Positions 1-13,800 of a stretch of 64,000 bases of DNA are shown here, piece after piece; within the stretch, counting starts at the first letter, position 1; the number at the start of each line of letters is the position of its first letter. Location of the stretch: assembly GCF_028583425.1 (NCBI RefSeq), contig NC_072797.1, positions 23,470,001-23,534,000 on the forward strand. Reading direction: 5' to 3'. The notes beneath the pieces are model-generated. The model ran no database searches. It was given only the letters and a program-made list of their open reading frames with translations, and was not told where the DNA came from. Position numbers and translations under genes: made by a program. The DNA is from Eublepharis macularius (taxonomy: Eukaryota > Chordata > Lepidosauria > Squamata > Eublepharidae).

Positions 1-1058
1 AATATCACTTAGAAAAAGGATAATTGCATGAGGGTTTCAGAGAGGCTCCCCAGTAATGTTAAACTTTCTGACTTTTCTCTGTCTCTCTTTTTTCCAAACT
101 TGATCTTAATGCTTGTGACTGGTTCAGTGTAGCTGCACGCCATATCTGGACTTGAAGTAGGCTGCCCTCTGAAGTGCCATGGCTAAATGACTTTACCGGC
201 ATTAAATACCGTACTTGTGCTTAATACGTATGAATGACAGACAAATGATTGAATAGCTTCCTAGGGTTTTTTTAATTTAAGGGATGTATATCCCATCTTA
301 GTATTAATTGATTTTGTGTTACTGTTAGAAATACTAACAAAGTTTGTGTTCCTTTGGATCAGAGTACAAGACTCTAAAGCCGTGCATATCTGCCCTGGCT
401 CAGATGGTAAATCCAAAGCCAGAGAACAACTGGTCTCCTCCCACCTCTTACACCCCCTCTCAATTTATCTGTCTTGCTGATGGGGAGCAATGTGATGACA
501 ACAGATGGCTTTCAAAAGGAGCAAAAATTCTTACAGGATAATTCCTCCATCTTTTTTCCTTCCCCCATTTCTTCCTCAAGTTCATTCTAAGAATTGTAGT
601 GCCCAGAATGCCTTAACTGTTAGGCTTTCTGGGCAGGATGCTTTAGGAAGAAGGGGAAGGAAAGAGGAATGGGGAGATAGCTGCAAGGACATTTTCTTTC
701 TCGGCTGCTGCCACCACATTGCTGCACAGCAGAAAGGAGGGAGAAGTTGGAAGTTGGGATGTTTGGAACTGAAGGAAAGAGCACTCCCAATAACACCACT
801 GGGTGAGCCATATAGTTCTGAGTTATCTGAGAACTCATATTCCAACTCAAATAAAATTAGCTTTTTGACAAGATAGCTTGGTTACTCTCAAACTATTCAA
901 GCTGAGGAGAGCTGGAAGGAGTTCACACATCATTGGAAGTATAGAAGTGCTTTAAAGTCTAACAAACGTGATCATTGTGTCTTTCTGTGGTGTTGAAGAG
1001 AGCTTGTATATTCATAGATTCAGCTATCAATGTCAAACTTGTATTTTGTATGTTGTAG
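1..1058 (+). other. NIPBL intron, 5' window edge
   Basis: Intronic sequence ahead of the first exon in the window. ORFs at 344-541 and 505-876 have no splice or family support and are treated as chance. Confidence 0.5.
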
Positions 1059-1167
1059 TTGCTGAAGTCTGAAGAAGATGCTTCCTATAAGCCTGTGAAG
1101 AAGGCCTGTACTCAGCTTGTGGATAATTTGGTTGAACACATACTAAAATATGAAGAATCTCTGGCAG
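1059..1167 (+). CDS. NIPBL: NIPBL coding exon 1 of window
   Basis: Starts LLKSEEDASYKPVKKAC after a TTGTAG acceptor and ends in ...EESLA plus one carried base before GTAAAA. It belongs to the HEAT-repeat region. The earlier exons lie outside the window. Confidence 0.93.
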
Positions 1168-1769
1168 GTAAAATTGTTATTTGAATTTTAGTACTTTGCT
1201 ATTTAGGAGCTTTGGTTGGTATTGGAAACCCCATATAGAATTCAGCGTTTAATGCGCAAAGTGGATAGAAATGGTTTCAGAACTGTGACAGTCGTCCGTA
1301 CAGTCACATAGCTGAAAGGAAGGAGTGGACATGGTGCACTTGACACATCACTAATGTAAAAGTAGCTCATCTCTCTTTTTTCCCTTTGTGTTTGCAGATT
1401 CTGACAACAAAGGTGTGAATTCAAGTCGGTTGGTAGCTTGCATAACCACTTTGTTCTTATTCAGCAAAATCAGGCCCCAGTTAATGGTCAAACATGCTAT
1501 GACCATGCAGCCATACCTTACCACTAAATGCAGTGTAAGTACAGAAAAACTCACTACTTGGCTTCTGATATGTTCATATAGAAATAATGGTTGAAAGCAG
1601 TTATGTCATGTTTATTGCAGTGAGGAATAATTGTGGCTTTAGGTCATTATCATTCTTTTCTCACCCATAAATTTGTAGAGTTCTTTGACTCTACAAATAA
1701 ATTAATAGTAAATCTCCTTAAAGGAATGTGATTTTGATGGGAATTCTGTATTAAAAATCCCAGATTTGA

Positions 1770-1817
<48 letters not shown>

Positions 1818-4800
1818 TAGGAGAGAATTTAGTAAGGGCAGAGACAAAAGATACTTAATTATTTTTGTTTATTTAAAACATGTCTATGCCTCTTTTTCAC
1901 CCAAATAGGGTCCCCAAGGCAGTGAACATCAAAATATTAAAACATTTCAACAATAAAACAGCATTTAAAATAATATATATATATATAATTATTCAACAAA
2001 ACATATAAACACACACGACACCACAACCAGTGAGGAGGACCAATAAAAGTTGTTGGGGGGTATGCCAAACAAAACAAAGTCTTTGCCTGCTGACAAAAGA
2101 CAAGAATAGAGAGTAGAGGCAGATGAATCTCCCAAGGGAGGGAGCACCAAAATTTCAGCACCACGACCAAGAAGTCCCCTTTTCAGGTTGTCACCTGTTT
2201 AGCCTTAGATGGTGGGGTGGCACCTGAAGCAGGGCCAGCAAAAATGACCTGAGTGGATAAGTAGGTTCAGATGGAAGAAGGAAGTCTTTAATATACCACG
2301 TGGAGTGGCTGCTTTAGTAAATGAAACTTCCCACTGAAATCCCTACTAGAATTTTTCTGTCCCTCACATCATATCAGGTGCCATAAGAGTTTCTCCTCAG
2401 AGTTCCTCCTGTCTTTTGATTCCCATCCTCATAGAGGTGTCCTGCTTTGGTGTGACCATCTTATTCCGTGGCTCCTGAGAGAACCAGAGGATGGCAACTT
2501 ACAGACGAGTACACAGCTGGTTGTCTTCCAGACGGTTTCTGTTGCCACTAATCATACCAGAGCTGTACAACTGACAAATTCCAATGCATGGAAGAAGTGA
2601 ATAAGATTCCAAGATGCTATCTTGTGGAAGTTCTGCTTGCAGACAAGTACAGGGGAAGGGCACTCACAGCATAAATACGTCTTCCAGCTTTTCTGTGTAG
2701 ATTGGAAATCATAAAATGAAGGCTTCAAGCTGCTGAACTCCTTGTTAGAAGATGTATTTTATGCTCTATAGCTTGGTTGCAGCAGTGTGGATAGTCAGAA
2801 ACCTCTGTGCTCTTCCAGTAATCTTATTATAAAGTTGAAATTAAATATAGAAAACGTTTTATGCTTAAAAAAGAAACCTCTGTGCTCAACACACACTTCC
2901 TTTAGACGATGCAACTTTTCTCTATGCCCTGCGGATGGTTCAATCAATACGCACTACTGAGCATCATTTTATTTTCCAGTACATAAACTGTCCCTCGTTG
3001 GTGTTGCCTTTCATGTTTATATTAGTCTAGCAACACAAATCATCCTTTCATTTCAACAGCGCATGTGTGCTTTGCATGTTATATAACAAACTAACAATGT
3101 TATAAACCTTATATTCCCAAGACCTGATATAGTGCAATAGTAAAAGCATAGCCAAGATCTTACATGGTTTAAATACTTCCCTACAGACTCAGAATGACTT
3201 CATGGTGATCTGCAATGTTGCAAAAATTTTAGAGTTGGTCGTGCCACTGATGGAACATCCAAGCGAGACCTTCCTTGCTACGATTGAAGAAGATCTCATG
3301 AAGCTTATAATCAAATACGGCATGACGGTAAGGTTTAATTTCTTCTTCAGACTGATCTTTTTGTTTTAATCATGTTTAAAATGCTAGATTGCTTTAAAAA
3401 TTATGCATGTATCTCTGCATATTGAAGTTTGATAAGTAATCATGGACAGTGGGGTTATGTTAATTTAATCTATAATAGATATGATTTCTAACTTGGCCTG
3501 CCATAACTTTTTGTGTATATAGTAACTCTCTTGGTTATAGAAATATTTTCATAAAAGTCTTAGAATCTCAGGGCTGTAACAGTTTCAAAATAAGAACTTT
3601 TGTATGGTTTTGGAATATCTTGGAGATTGTTTCTAAGAATACTTTCTGTTTTATTTCCAGGTAGTGCAGCACTGCGTTAGTTGTCTTGGGGCTGTTGTAA
3701 ACAAGGTCACTCAGAATTATAAATTTGTGTGGGCCTGTTTTAATAGATATTATGGTGAGTTAACCATTAAAAGGTCTTGATAAAAAATAGTAACTGACAA
3801 AAATTTTATATGAGACCAGTTGTGAAAAAACTTGTTTCTTTTTTCCAGGTGCACTTTCAAAGTTAAAAAGTCAACATCAAGAAGATCCAAACAGCACAAT
3901 ACTCACAGCAAATAAACCAGCACTCCTTAGGTCCCTTTTCACTGTGGGCGCATTGTGTCGGCATTTTGATTTTGACCAAGAAGATTTTAAAGGCAACAGC
4001 AAGGTAAACGTGCTGTATTTATTTGCTTACTGTTGCGTATTTGAAAGTAAGTTCGGATGGACTGAAATCCCTGGGATAAATGACAGCTAAACTTTTTAGG
4101 TATGTGTTTGGGTATTAAGGACTATTTTTTAAAAGGAGCCGAGACATTTCCAGTTTTTCTTCTCTTAACAAGCCATACTATTTTCCTGTAACTAGGTTAA
4201 CATTAAGGACAAAGTACTTGAACTGCTGATGTATTTTACCAAACATTCAGATGAGGAGGTACAAACAAAAGCCATTATCGGTCTAGGTAAGAACTTACAA
4301 TAACTTGCAGTTTTATTTTACTTCAGATATACATAGTATGCTGCAGATAGAAGGCTTTGCTAATGCAGCATTCTTTGGGAATGTTGGCACTTTCAGATAG
4401 ATTAATATAGTGGTTGGGAACTGTATCTGAAAACTGATGCATTAAAGTGTGATGTCATCTCTTTTTAGATATGAAAGTATCCTTTGCTATACTTAGCTAT
4501 CTTTATCCTACATTTTTTAAGATTATCTGGAAGAAATCAAGTTGCCCTAAAATATGAGTGTTGGTTATTACTTGTGCTGTATTTTAAAGCAGTCAGGACT
4601 TTGTCTTAAGGTAATGCTTCAGGAACAGCAAGTTTTATTAAGCAGGATTTTCTCTTCTTATTTTCTTTCAGGGTTTGCATTTATACAACATCCGGGTCTA
4701 ATGTTTGAACAGGAGGTGAAAACACTGTACAACAACATTCTTTCTGATAAAAATTGTTCAGTAAATTTAAAAATCCAGGTGTTAAAAAACCTCCAAACAT

Positions 4801-7800
4801 ACCTTCAGGAGGAAGATACGCGAATGCAGCAGGCAGATAGAGAGTGTAAGTGATCAGCGTTACTATACTGAGTGAACAGTTTGAAAGCATTAAGTGGCCA
4901 CAATCCATTTTCATGTCCATCTCTGTATATACACAGAGAAATGTGGAACATGGCTTAATTACTAATTAAAAGTTTTACAACTAACTATGTTTGAAAGGAT
5001 CTACACATTTAGTGGAATGTTGAGGTGGTAGGTGTCAGTTAGATGGTAAGTGTAGGATTGCATTTTTTTTAATGTTTCCAGCAAGTAGTAAACTACCAGA
5101 GTCAGGAAAGAGATACGTTAGAGCCTTTCCCCCTGTTTTCCCCCCAAGAAATCTGATTTAAAGGAAGGTTTTGAAGGAATTCTTGAAGGCTGTTTTAACA
5201 TGAGAGAGCATTGGGAAAAATGGTGTCCTGCAGTCTGAAGCAGTGTTGTCTACTTTTCTGTCTTATGATTTTACCACTTTATTCCACTGCATGTCTAAAG
5301 ACTTTAAACTGTAGGTCATTAAAATAGTTTAAAATGTTTGATGTGGAGATAATTGACTCTTCATGCAGATAATCAATATATCTAATTTTCAACATCTGTG
5401 CATACTTAAATCTAGAGGTAGTGCCATGGACAGAAAAATGCCCCAGTTTTGCAGAAACATCTGAGTTCTTAAAAAGAATGTTGGGCCAATGGGCTTTAGT
5501 AGCTAGAGTTTGACTACGGTGTCAGAGATCCAGATTTAAATCCCCGCCCTGCTATGAAAGTTCACAGTATGTCCTTGAGCGAGTCACATATTGTCAGCCA
5601 ACTTACCTCAGAGGAGAGAATGGTGTAAGCTGGTTTTGGTTCTTGTTGTGTAGAAAGGCAGGATCTAAATGAAGTAAATCTATATATATATAAAGACAAG
5701 TGTCTTGACTGACTCATCAATGCCCAGAACCCTGGGACCTAGAAACATGAAATTTGGGGAGAACATTCCTTTCATGATGTAAACATCCACTAAAAAGGGA
5801 TTTTAAGAAATTCACCCCGTTAGTGGGTAAAGTGTTTTTTCCCAAAAGGATACAGCTTCCCTGTGTACCTGGCAGGCTGCTGTCTGCTTGCGCCCTTGCC
5901 CACTGCCAGCTCGGCCACCCTTCCCTGATTGGGCCAGCCTTTCAAGGTCATTTGCATATGTGGGCTGATTGGGCCTCACAATATTCCACACCTCATCTCC
6001 CCCCTCCCCCGAGACAGTTGGAACACAGAGGTCATTTGCATATGCGGCCTGATTGGTCCTCACCCCCCACATTCTAAACAGTATGCAGTTACTATTGGGA
6101 GTCATTGAATGTGTCCTGAGGTAAAATGCACCTCCCAGTCTTCCCCTAAAAGTTCCTGAGGGTTGCCAATCTCCCTGTGGAGCCTGGCTTTCCTGTGTGG
6201 CTGGCAGGTTCCTGCCTCCTTGCACCCCCCTCTCTCTGATTGGTCAGCTGTGAAACTCTGTGTTCTGAGGTAAAAATCAGGTCAAGAAAACTGCAAGCAG
6301 TTGAAGAAAGACCGTACAAGACTCCTAAATGGGGTAACACGCTTCGCTTTATTCAAATATCTTTGTGAAGTTCATGTACTGTGCTATTATACTACAAAAC
6401 CAACTAAAAAAAATCAAACCAAAAATGTTACATACCCATAAGTATTATAACTGGATTTAAAGTAATTAAATACTGTAGCGAAGCACAGGTATCAAGCTAG
6501 TAAATAATAAGTACAGCTGAAGATGAGCAGATAAAAGAGAGGTTGGTTAGAGGGTGAGAAGGAGAGAAGGAAGAGAGAAAGTTGAAGATACGGGGGTTGC
6601 TAGTCGGAGGGAAGGAAGAAATATATGAAAGGGGATACAGGATAAGACAAGCTGCCTTCTGCAGGTCCTTGTGGGTTCACCATTGTGCACCTGGGCCATG
6701 GCCCAGCAGCTGGGAAAGAGAAAATACTGGAGGAGGGGAAAACGAGAGATCTCCACAAGTCCTTGCAGGTCCTTGCTTCTGCGTGCATGATTCTGGGTCA
6801 GACAGAACCCTCTCCTCCCCCTCCCATTAAGTGAAAAAAGCAGGGCGGGAAGTTTGAAAGCAACACTTTTCTTGCTCCTTGCAAGTGACAAGAAAAGTGT
6901 TGCAGCTTTCAAAAGCCCTGCTGCTTTTTTCAACTGGCAGGAGAGGGATTCTCCTCCCATCAGCTGAAAAAAAGGTGCATTCAAATGCTGGTAGCTTTTT
7001 TCAGCTGGGGGGAGGGGTTGGAGGGACCCTCGCCGCTACCTCCCCTGAGCTGAAAAAAACGGAGGGAGCAGCAACACTTTTTTTGCTGGGCAAGAAAAGT
7101 GTTGCTGCTTTCAAATGCTGTCAGCTTTTTTCAGCTGAGGGGAGGGGGAGAAGGGAACCCCCCTCCTTCCCCTCCCCTCAGCTGAAAAAAGCACTGGGAC
7201 GTTTGAAAGCAGCAACACTTTTTTGGCTGCGCAAGAAAAGCGTTGCTGCTTTCAAACACTGGCAGCTTTTTTTCAGCTGACAGAAGGAGGATTCCCCTCC
7301 CATCAACTGAAAATCAGCCAGTGTTTGAAAGCAGCACTTTTCTTGCCATTTGCAAACAGCAAGAAAAGTGCTGCTTTGAGCTTCCAAAAAACGAACCCAA
7401 CGAACCGACCTAAAGTTCATCGCAGTTCGTCACAAATGGGCTTTGATGAAGCACCAGTTCGTGAACCATAAACCAACTTGATTCATGACAAACTGGTTCG
7501 TATTTCGGTTTGTGCCCATCTCTAATGATAACGTTTGGTTTCTGTATTTTATAGGGAAGAAGGTGGCAAAGCAAGAAGATCTGAAAGAAATGGGTGATAT
7601 TTCCTCAGGGATGAGTAGCTCAATCATGCAGCTCTATCTCAAACAGGTCCTTGAGGCTTTCTTTCACGCGCAGTCCAGCGTACGTCACTTTGCTCTCAAT
7701 GTTATTGCACTGACGCTAAACCAGGGTCTTATCCATCCAGTTCAGGTATGCAATAACATGTGTATGGTTTTTCATTATATTTTAAATAATGTTTAGAGGC

Positions 7801-10800
7801 TTCTCAGGATATTCAGCAAAATTATAATAGTGGCTTAAAATAACAATGCATCTGCTCAGGGTTCTGATAATTCTTTAAATCCACTATTTAAATCTTGTGG
7901 AAGAATATCTTGGTAAACCATTTTGCTGAACTATTACCCTACAGAGGTTACTATCCCACAATCTTTGGCTTTGGTTTCTGTGAATTATATTCACCTCCCT
8001 TTTAAAAAGCCATTCCATCTGTTCCCTGTTTATAGCTGTTCTCTCATTTCTTGTAACACGGTCTATGAGCACCAGCAAACCTAGTGCTTCTAATTACTAT
8101 ATATACTGCAATAAAATAAACAGAAGTTCAGAATTACAGAAAGGAAGGGGAAACCACTGCTAGTCAGAATAGACAATACTGGACTACATAGACCAGTGGT
8201 TTGATTTGGCATAAATCAGTTCCTAGATTTATTTGGTAAATGGATCTCTAGTGTGTATGCCTTCTGTGTGAAATGTTTTGAGACAAAAAACTTTCTGTAT
8301 AAAAATTCAAATTTAACTCACAACTTGTTAGAAATTCTCATATAGCGAGGCAGAACTGAAGCAATTAGCAAAATTTCATAGATGATATTTACAAACTCCA
8401 TGTATAAAACAAATAGTTTGCATGGGTCTTCCTTTCACCTGTCATACTGAACAATATATCTCATTCTGGCAATATAGTTGGATAATTCCATTTTTATAAT
8501 GTGAAGTGCTGTTTGCATGATGAAACCCTACTTCTAATATACATGTTACATTCCTATCATTACCCTTGGGAGACCTGCAGTAATATTTAAAGGAATCCAT
8601 TTCAGACCCATGTTTTGCATGCATTTTTGGATATGAATAAATGCATACATCATAAGGTTCTGAAATGAATTTCTTTAATTATATGGCCTTGGTTACCAGA
8701 TGTTACCTAACTTGAGAAAATGTAATATGGACTAATATTTTTATGTAGCGCTAAGATCTGTGTGGCAATGTATTATCCATTTAGAGTTATCTGGTTCACT
8801 TTAATACAGGTATGCTCTTGTAAATGGGCTGGTTGCTTTCAGCTCTGTGGATGGTAATGCTAACTGGTTTCACTCAGCCTTAGTATCTTTAGCTGCTAAC
8901 ACGTAGCAAAAAAAAGGGTTGTATAAACTTTTGCCTGAATTTCAACATAAGTGTTGTCATGGTGTCATTATTTCATTTACTGAGTGGCATCCTTTAATTA
9001 TCTTTTTTATAGTTCCTATTGGAAATCATGTATTAAATTATGAAACTGTCAAAGTGTAGTTCTGTGGCATTCAGATTGTCTCCCATGGTTTGTTCCGTGA
9101 CACCTTGCAGGTTTATAATGAATGCTTGTAGCTTGTCAACCAATTGAAGAAAAATATAGATGTGCACAGGCACATGTGAAGATCTTGCAATATTATTTGT
9201 ATCTCTTTTTTCAGTGTGTGCCATATTTAATAGCTATGGGCACAGATCCAGAGCCTTCTATGAGGAACAAAGCTGACCAGCAGCTGGTGGAGATAGACAA
9301 AAAATATGCTGGATTTATTCATGTATGTACACTTCTGTTTACTTTCCTTACTACAAACACTCATTGCTGAAAATATATATGACATCATTCAGTATCAACC
9401 TGTATTCAGGATAAGGAAGAAAAGCCTCTTTCAACTTCTGCAGCTAAAATAATTGGGGTGAACAATCTCTTTTCCATTGAACGTTTGGACATACACACTT
9501 GTGCGCATAATATAACATGCAAAATAACAATCCTATAGGGAGGAATATCCAGCCAGGAATTCATATACGTTTCCTAGAACGCCAATTGAATTTGCGAGTA
9601 AGGATTCCTATCTAACATAGCAAGTCCTTTTGTGATATGTCTCCACTTCTGTTTCATCCTGCCTATCGTGCATTATGCCAGATCTGCATTAAAAAAAAGC
9701 TAGTAGGTCAGTTGCAGCCCATTGCAGAAATTCCAGATTCCCACTGTTTGATCTTCTGCTACTCCTTGTAGAAGCATCATAGGAGCTCTGTAAAGGCCAA
9801 CACACGTGTGGGGGAATACCTGCTTCATTACATCTAAACCACTCCTCCTCTCTATGGGTTTTGAAGTCCATAGTGAAGTTGGCACCAGGTTTTCCTGTTG
9901 CTGTAACCAGTCACTCATGCTGCAAAGCTTATCTGTATCCAAGACCCACTCAGTGTATGATGTACTGGGAGAGTGAAAGTTTGTGTTCTTCTGCATTTCA
10001 ACTGAGTGAGGGGCAAGAGGACACAAACTAAGCCAGGGGGGAAAAAAAGATGAAAGAGGGCAAACTGCAGAAAGGGCTGTGGGATGAAAGTAGAGAAAAA
10101 CTAACAGTGCAGAGAAGAGGGAAATGCTGTGGGGTACAGGGAAAAGGGAGGCTGAGAGCATCTAGCATGGAAAGAGAAATTGGAGACTTGAGGTGGGCTT
10201 AGGGACCCATAATAATGTAGAAAAGGAAGAGGGGGAAAGTGCTAAGGGTTAAAATTGTAACAAAAACTCTTTTTTTATAATCGGTAGTATAGTAGTACAT
10301 GAATTAACCATAAATGTAAAAGTTACCATAATGATTTATTGTGGATTCTTGCACTAGGGTAAACTCTGTCCATCCCTGGCCAGTGCCACTTCTCACACTG
10401 TGCCCTTTTAATTTCCCAGCCATATAGGTCAAACCTTGCATAGAGATATTGTTTGCCATATCTGACATTGCTGTAGTATATGTGTCAGTTAATTCAGAGA
10501 AAGCCAGTATGGTGTAGTGCTTAAGAGTGTTGGCCTACTATTTAGGAGACCCAGGTTCAAAAAACCTCTCTGCCATGAAAGCTCACTGGGTGACCTTGGC
10601 CCCAGTCATACACTCTTAGCCTAACCTGCCTCACAGGATCTTTGTGAGGATAAAGTGGAGGCGGGGGGGAGAAGATGTAAACTACTCTGGGTCCCCATTG
10701 GGCAAAAGGGCAGTTATAAATAAGGGAAGTAAACAAATAAACTCTTTTGTCAATAAAGTCTCAAAATAGAAATTAAAGTTTACCTATAATTATCCTAAAT

Positions 10801-13800
10801 CCACCAATATCAGTGTATAGAAATTCGTCATTGATTCTGCTAGAAGATGACAGAATGAACATTTTAAACATCATCCACCAGAAACCTATTGAGGAAGATA
10901 AAAATAAAACAGTGCCACCAAATTCCAAAAGATTTGTGTAAAAAAATATCTTCTGTCAACTTTCATTAAGCAAAATTGAGATTTATTTGCATGCCCCTCT
11001 GATTTCAGATGAAAGCAGTGGCTGGTATGAAGATGTCTTACCTGGTCCAGCAGGCAATCAACATCTGTCCAAAAGATCCTGTGAGGGGCTTTAGGCAGGA
11101 TGAATCCAGCAGTGCTTTGTGCTCACACCTTTACTCAATGATCCGAGGGAACCGGCAACACCGACGAGCCTTTCTAATTTCCTTACTCAACCTCTTTGAT
11201 GACACAGCTGTGAGTCTAACACAAGCCTTTGATACTCTTTTGTACAGTGCTTATGATGGATTTGGATAGCTTAAATTATGCATCTCAAAATGAATTGGAA
11301 AACTGATACACTGATGCCATTTATTTTGCCCTGATTCAATATGAAATATACCCCCGAAGTTCTCTATTTTGGATTGGGTATAAGGAGATGCCAACTAATC
11401 TTGGAGTTAAGATCCTGCCTCCCCCCCACCATTCCCCAGGCTTTCATAAGTAAGAGCCTTTTTAAGGTCTGTCTGAGGCAGTGACCAAGTGGTCTATGGT
11501 TAGGTTCCTCTACTTGTGAGCTGGATCCTCACCCATCTTGGCTGTTAAAATCAAGTATGGACCCCATAAACGAGCCATTGAGGTCTGTTGTAAATCAGTC
11601 ATTAACTCAAGACTCCCTCCCCCAGCCCCTCAAACAAACTGTTTATTAAAAAAACCATCCTTAGACAAAAATGACTTGGTCAGTTATTGCCCAGTCTCTA
11701 ATTTTCCCTTTCTGGGCAAAATGATTAAAAGTGTAGTAACTGACCAACTCCAGGTCTTCTTGGGTACCTCTAGTACTTTGGACCCATTTCAGTCTGGATT
11801 CAGGCCAGGCCATGGGACAGAGACTGCTCTGGTAGCTTTAGTGGATGGTCTCCGTCTGAATATAGACAAAGGCCATGCTTCATTATTGCTCCTTCTGAAT
11901 CTGTCTGCAGCCTTTGATACAGTAGACAATTCCATCTTGTTGAGGCATTGGGAGGCAGAAGTGGGTATCAAAGAATATCTCCTGGACTGGTTTAAATTGT
12001 TTCTCAACACCAACCCTTTGCTGTTGGTCTCCAGCAGCAAAGGGTTGCTGTTGGAGACCAGCTCTCTTCAGAGGAGGAATTGTCTTGTGGGGATCCACAG
12101 GGCACAGTCTTTTTTTTAAAATTATTTTATTGGTTTTCTCATATAAGGATAGGGTAAAAGGGGGATAGGAAAAAAGACATAAAATAAACATCATAAAGTC
12201 TGCCTGAGTCAGCATTCTACTTATCTACATATTTCATCTTACCAATCATTTAACTCTGATTATTAGTAGCAAATTACAATAATGTCTTCATATGATTACT
12301 ACATTCAAATCATTATATTTGTTTTTTATCCAGTTGTAAAAAGGGCCCCATGGGGCAGCAAAATCTTCTTCCATTTGTCCTTTCATTAGTGAAGTTAATT
12401 TGTCCATTTCTGCGTTTTCCATTATCTTTGCTATTAATTCCTCCTGTTGGGGTATTGTTGATCGTATCCAATAAGATGCTAGTAGAATTCTTGCTGCTGT
12501 TACTCCATGAATTATAAAATATTTCTGATCTTTATCCAACTCTTCTGGTATGCAGTTTAACAAAAATATCTCCGGTCTAAAGGGAATTGTACACTGTAGG
12601 ATTGTTTTCAATAATTTATGCACCAGTCCATTATCCAGAATTTATGCACTTCTTTACAAGTCCACCACATATGATAAAATGTTCCTGTATATTTCACATA
12701 TTTCCAACAGTTATTTGACATATTTTTGTACATTTTAGCAAGTCTGTTCAGAGTTAAGTACCATCTATAAAACATCTTATATAGATTCTCTTTAAATGCA
12801 ACTGACTTAGTTATTTTAACATTCACCTTCCATATCTTATTCCATTGCATCGAGTCAATGCTACATCCTAAATTTTGTGTCCACTTAGTCTTATATTCTT
12901 CCACCCCCTCATTTTTATTCTTCATTAGCATTAGAAATACATGCATCTTTTTTATCAATTTCTCATCAGAATCACAAAGCAATTTTTCAAAGGCATTTTG
13001 TTCTACATAGAAACCTCCCAATTTTTAATCTTTATTGTATCTGGACTCAATCTGGGCCCTTGACCACCAATCTAAATTAATACCTTGCTCATCTGTAGCT
13101 CCTCTTTTGTTTTTAATATTACTTTATCATCTAGGTGGTCTTTATATCTAATACTCTTATCCAAAGAAAATATCTTTGGTTGTGAGAACGCTTCTAATGG
13201 TGATCCCCATTGTGGAACTTTGGAGTAAACTTAATGATACAGGTTTTTCCCACATTGTTTTAAGGGATTTTCTAATCAGATGGTTCTCGAAGTACTTATG
13301 CCCTTTAGCTTTCCCATACCATAAAAATGCATGCCGTCCCAGCTGCAAGTCATGTCCTTCTAGTGTCAAGAGTCTTTGATTTTCTAAGAGAATCCACTCT
13401 CTCATCCACACTAAGCAGCACGCTTTATAGTACATTTTCCAGTCCGGTAAGGCAAAACCTGCATTCTCCTCTTTCTGATCTTGGAGTATTTTCAATTTGA
13501 TCCCTGGTTTTTTTCCCTTGCCATATAAATTTAGATACTGGCTTGTTTAGATTGTCAAAGAAGGACTTGTTAATAGACATGGGCACGATCCAAAAAATAA
13601 TCCCGATTTAGCTGATCGTGATTCTGCAGCGGTGCCGAACCCATACCCGAACCTTGCCGATCAAGTCCCGTTTCTGATACAGAATCGGGAATCGGGAAGG
13701 CCGAAGCAGGAGGGCGCCCAACCACCAACACTCCCCCAGACCAGAGTGACCAGGCACTAGAGTGTGTAATACTGTGTGAGCCCTCAGCCAAGGAGGCGCC

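Noticed and set aside
505-876. 123-aa ORF in the first NIPBL intron
   Set aside because: No homology, no splice context, and overlapping antisense ORFs of similar length.
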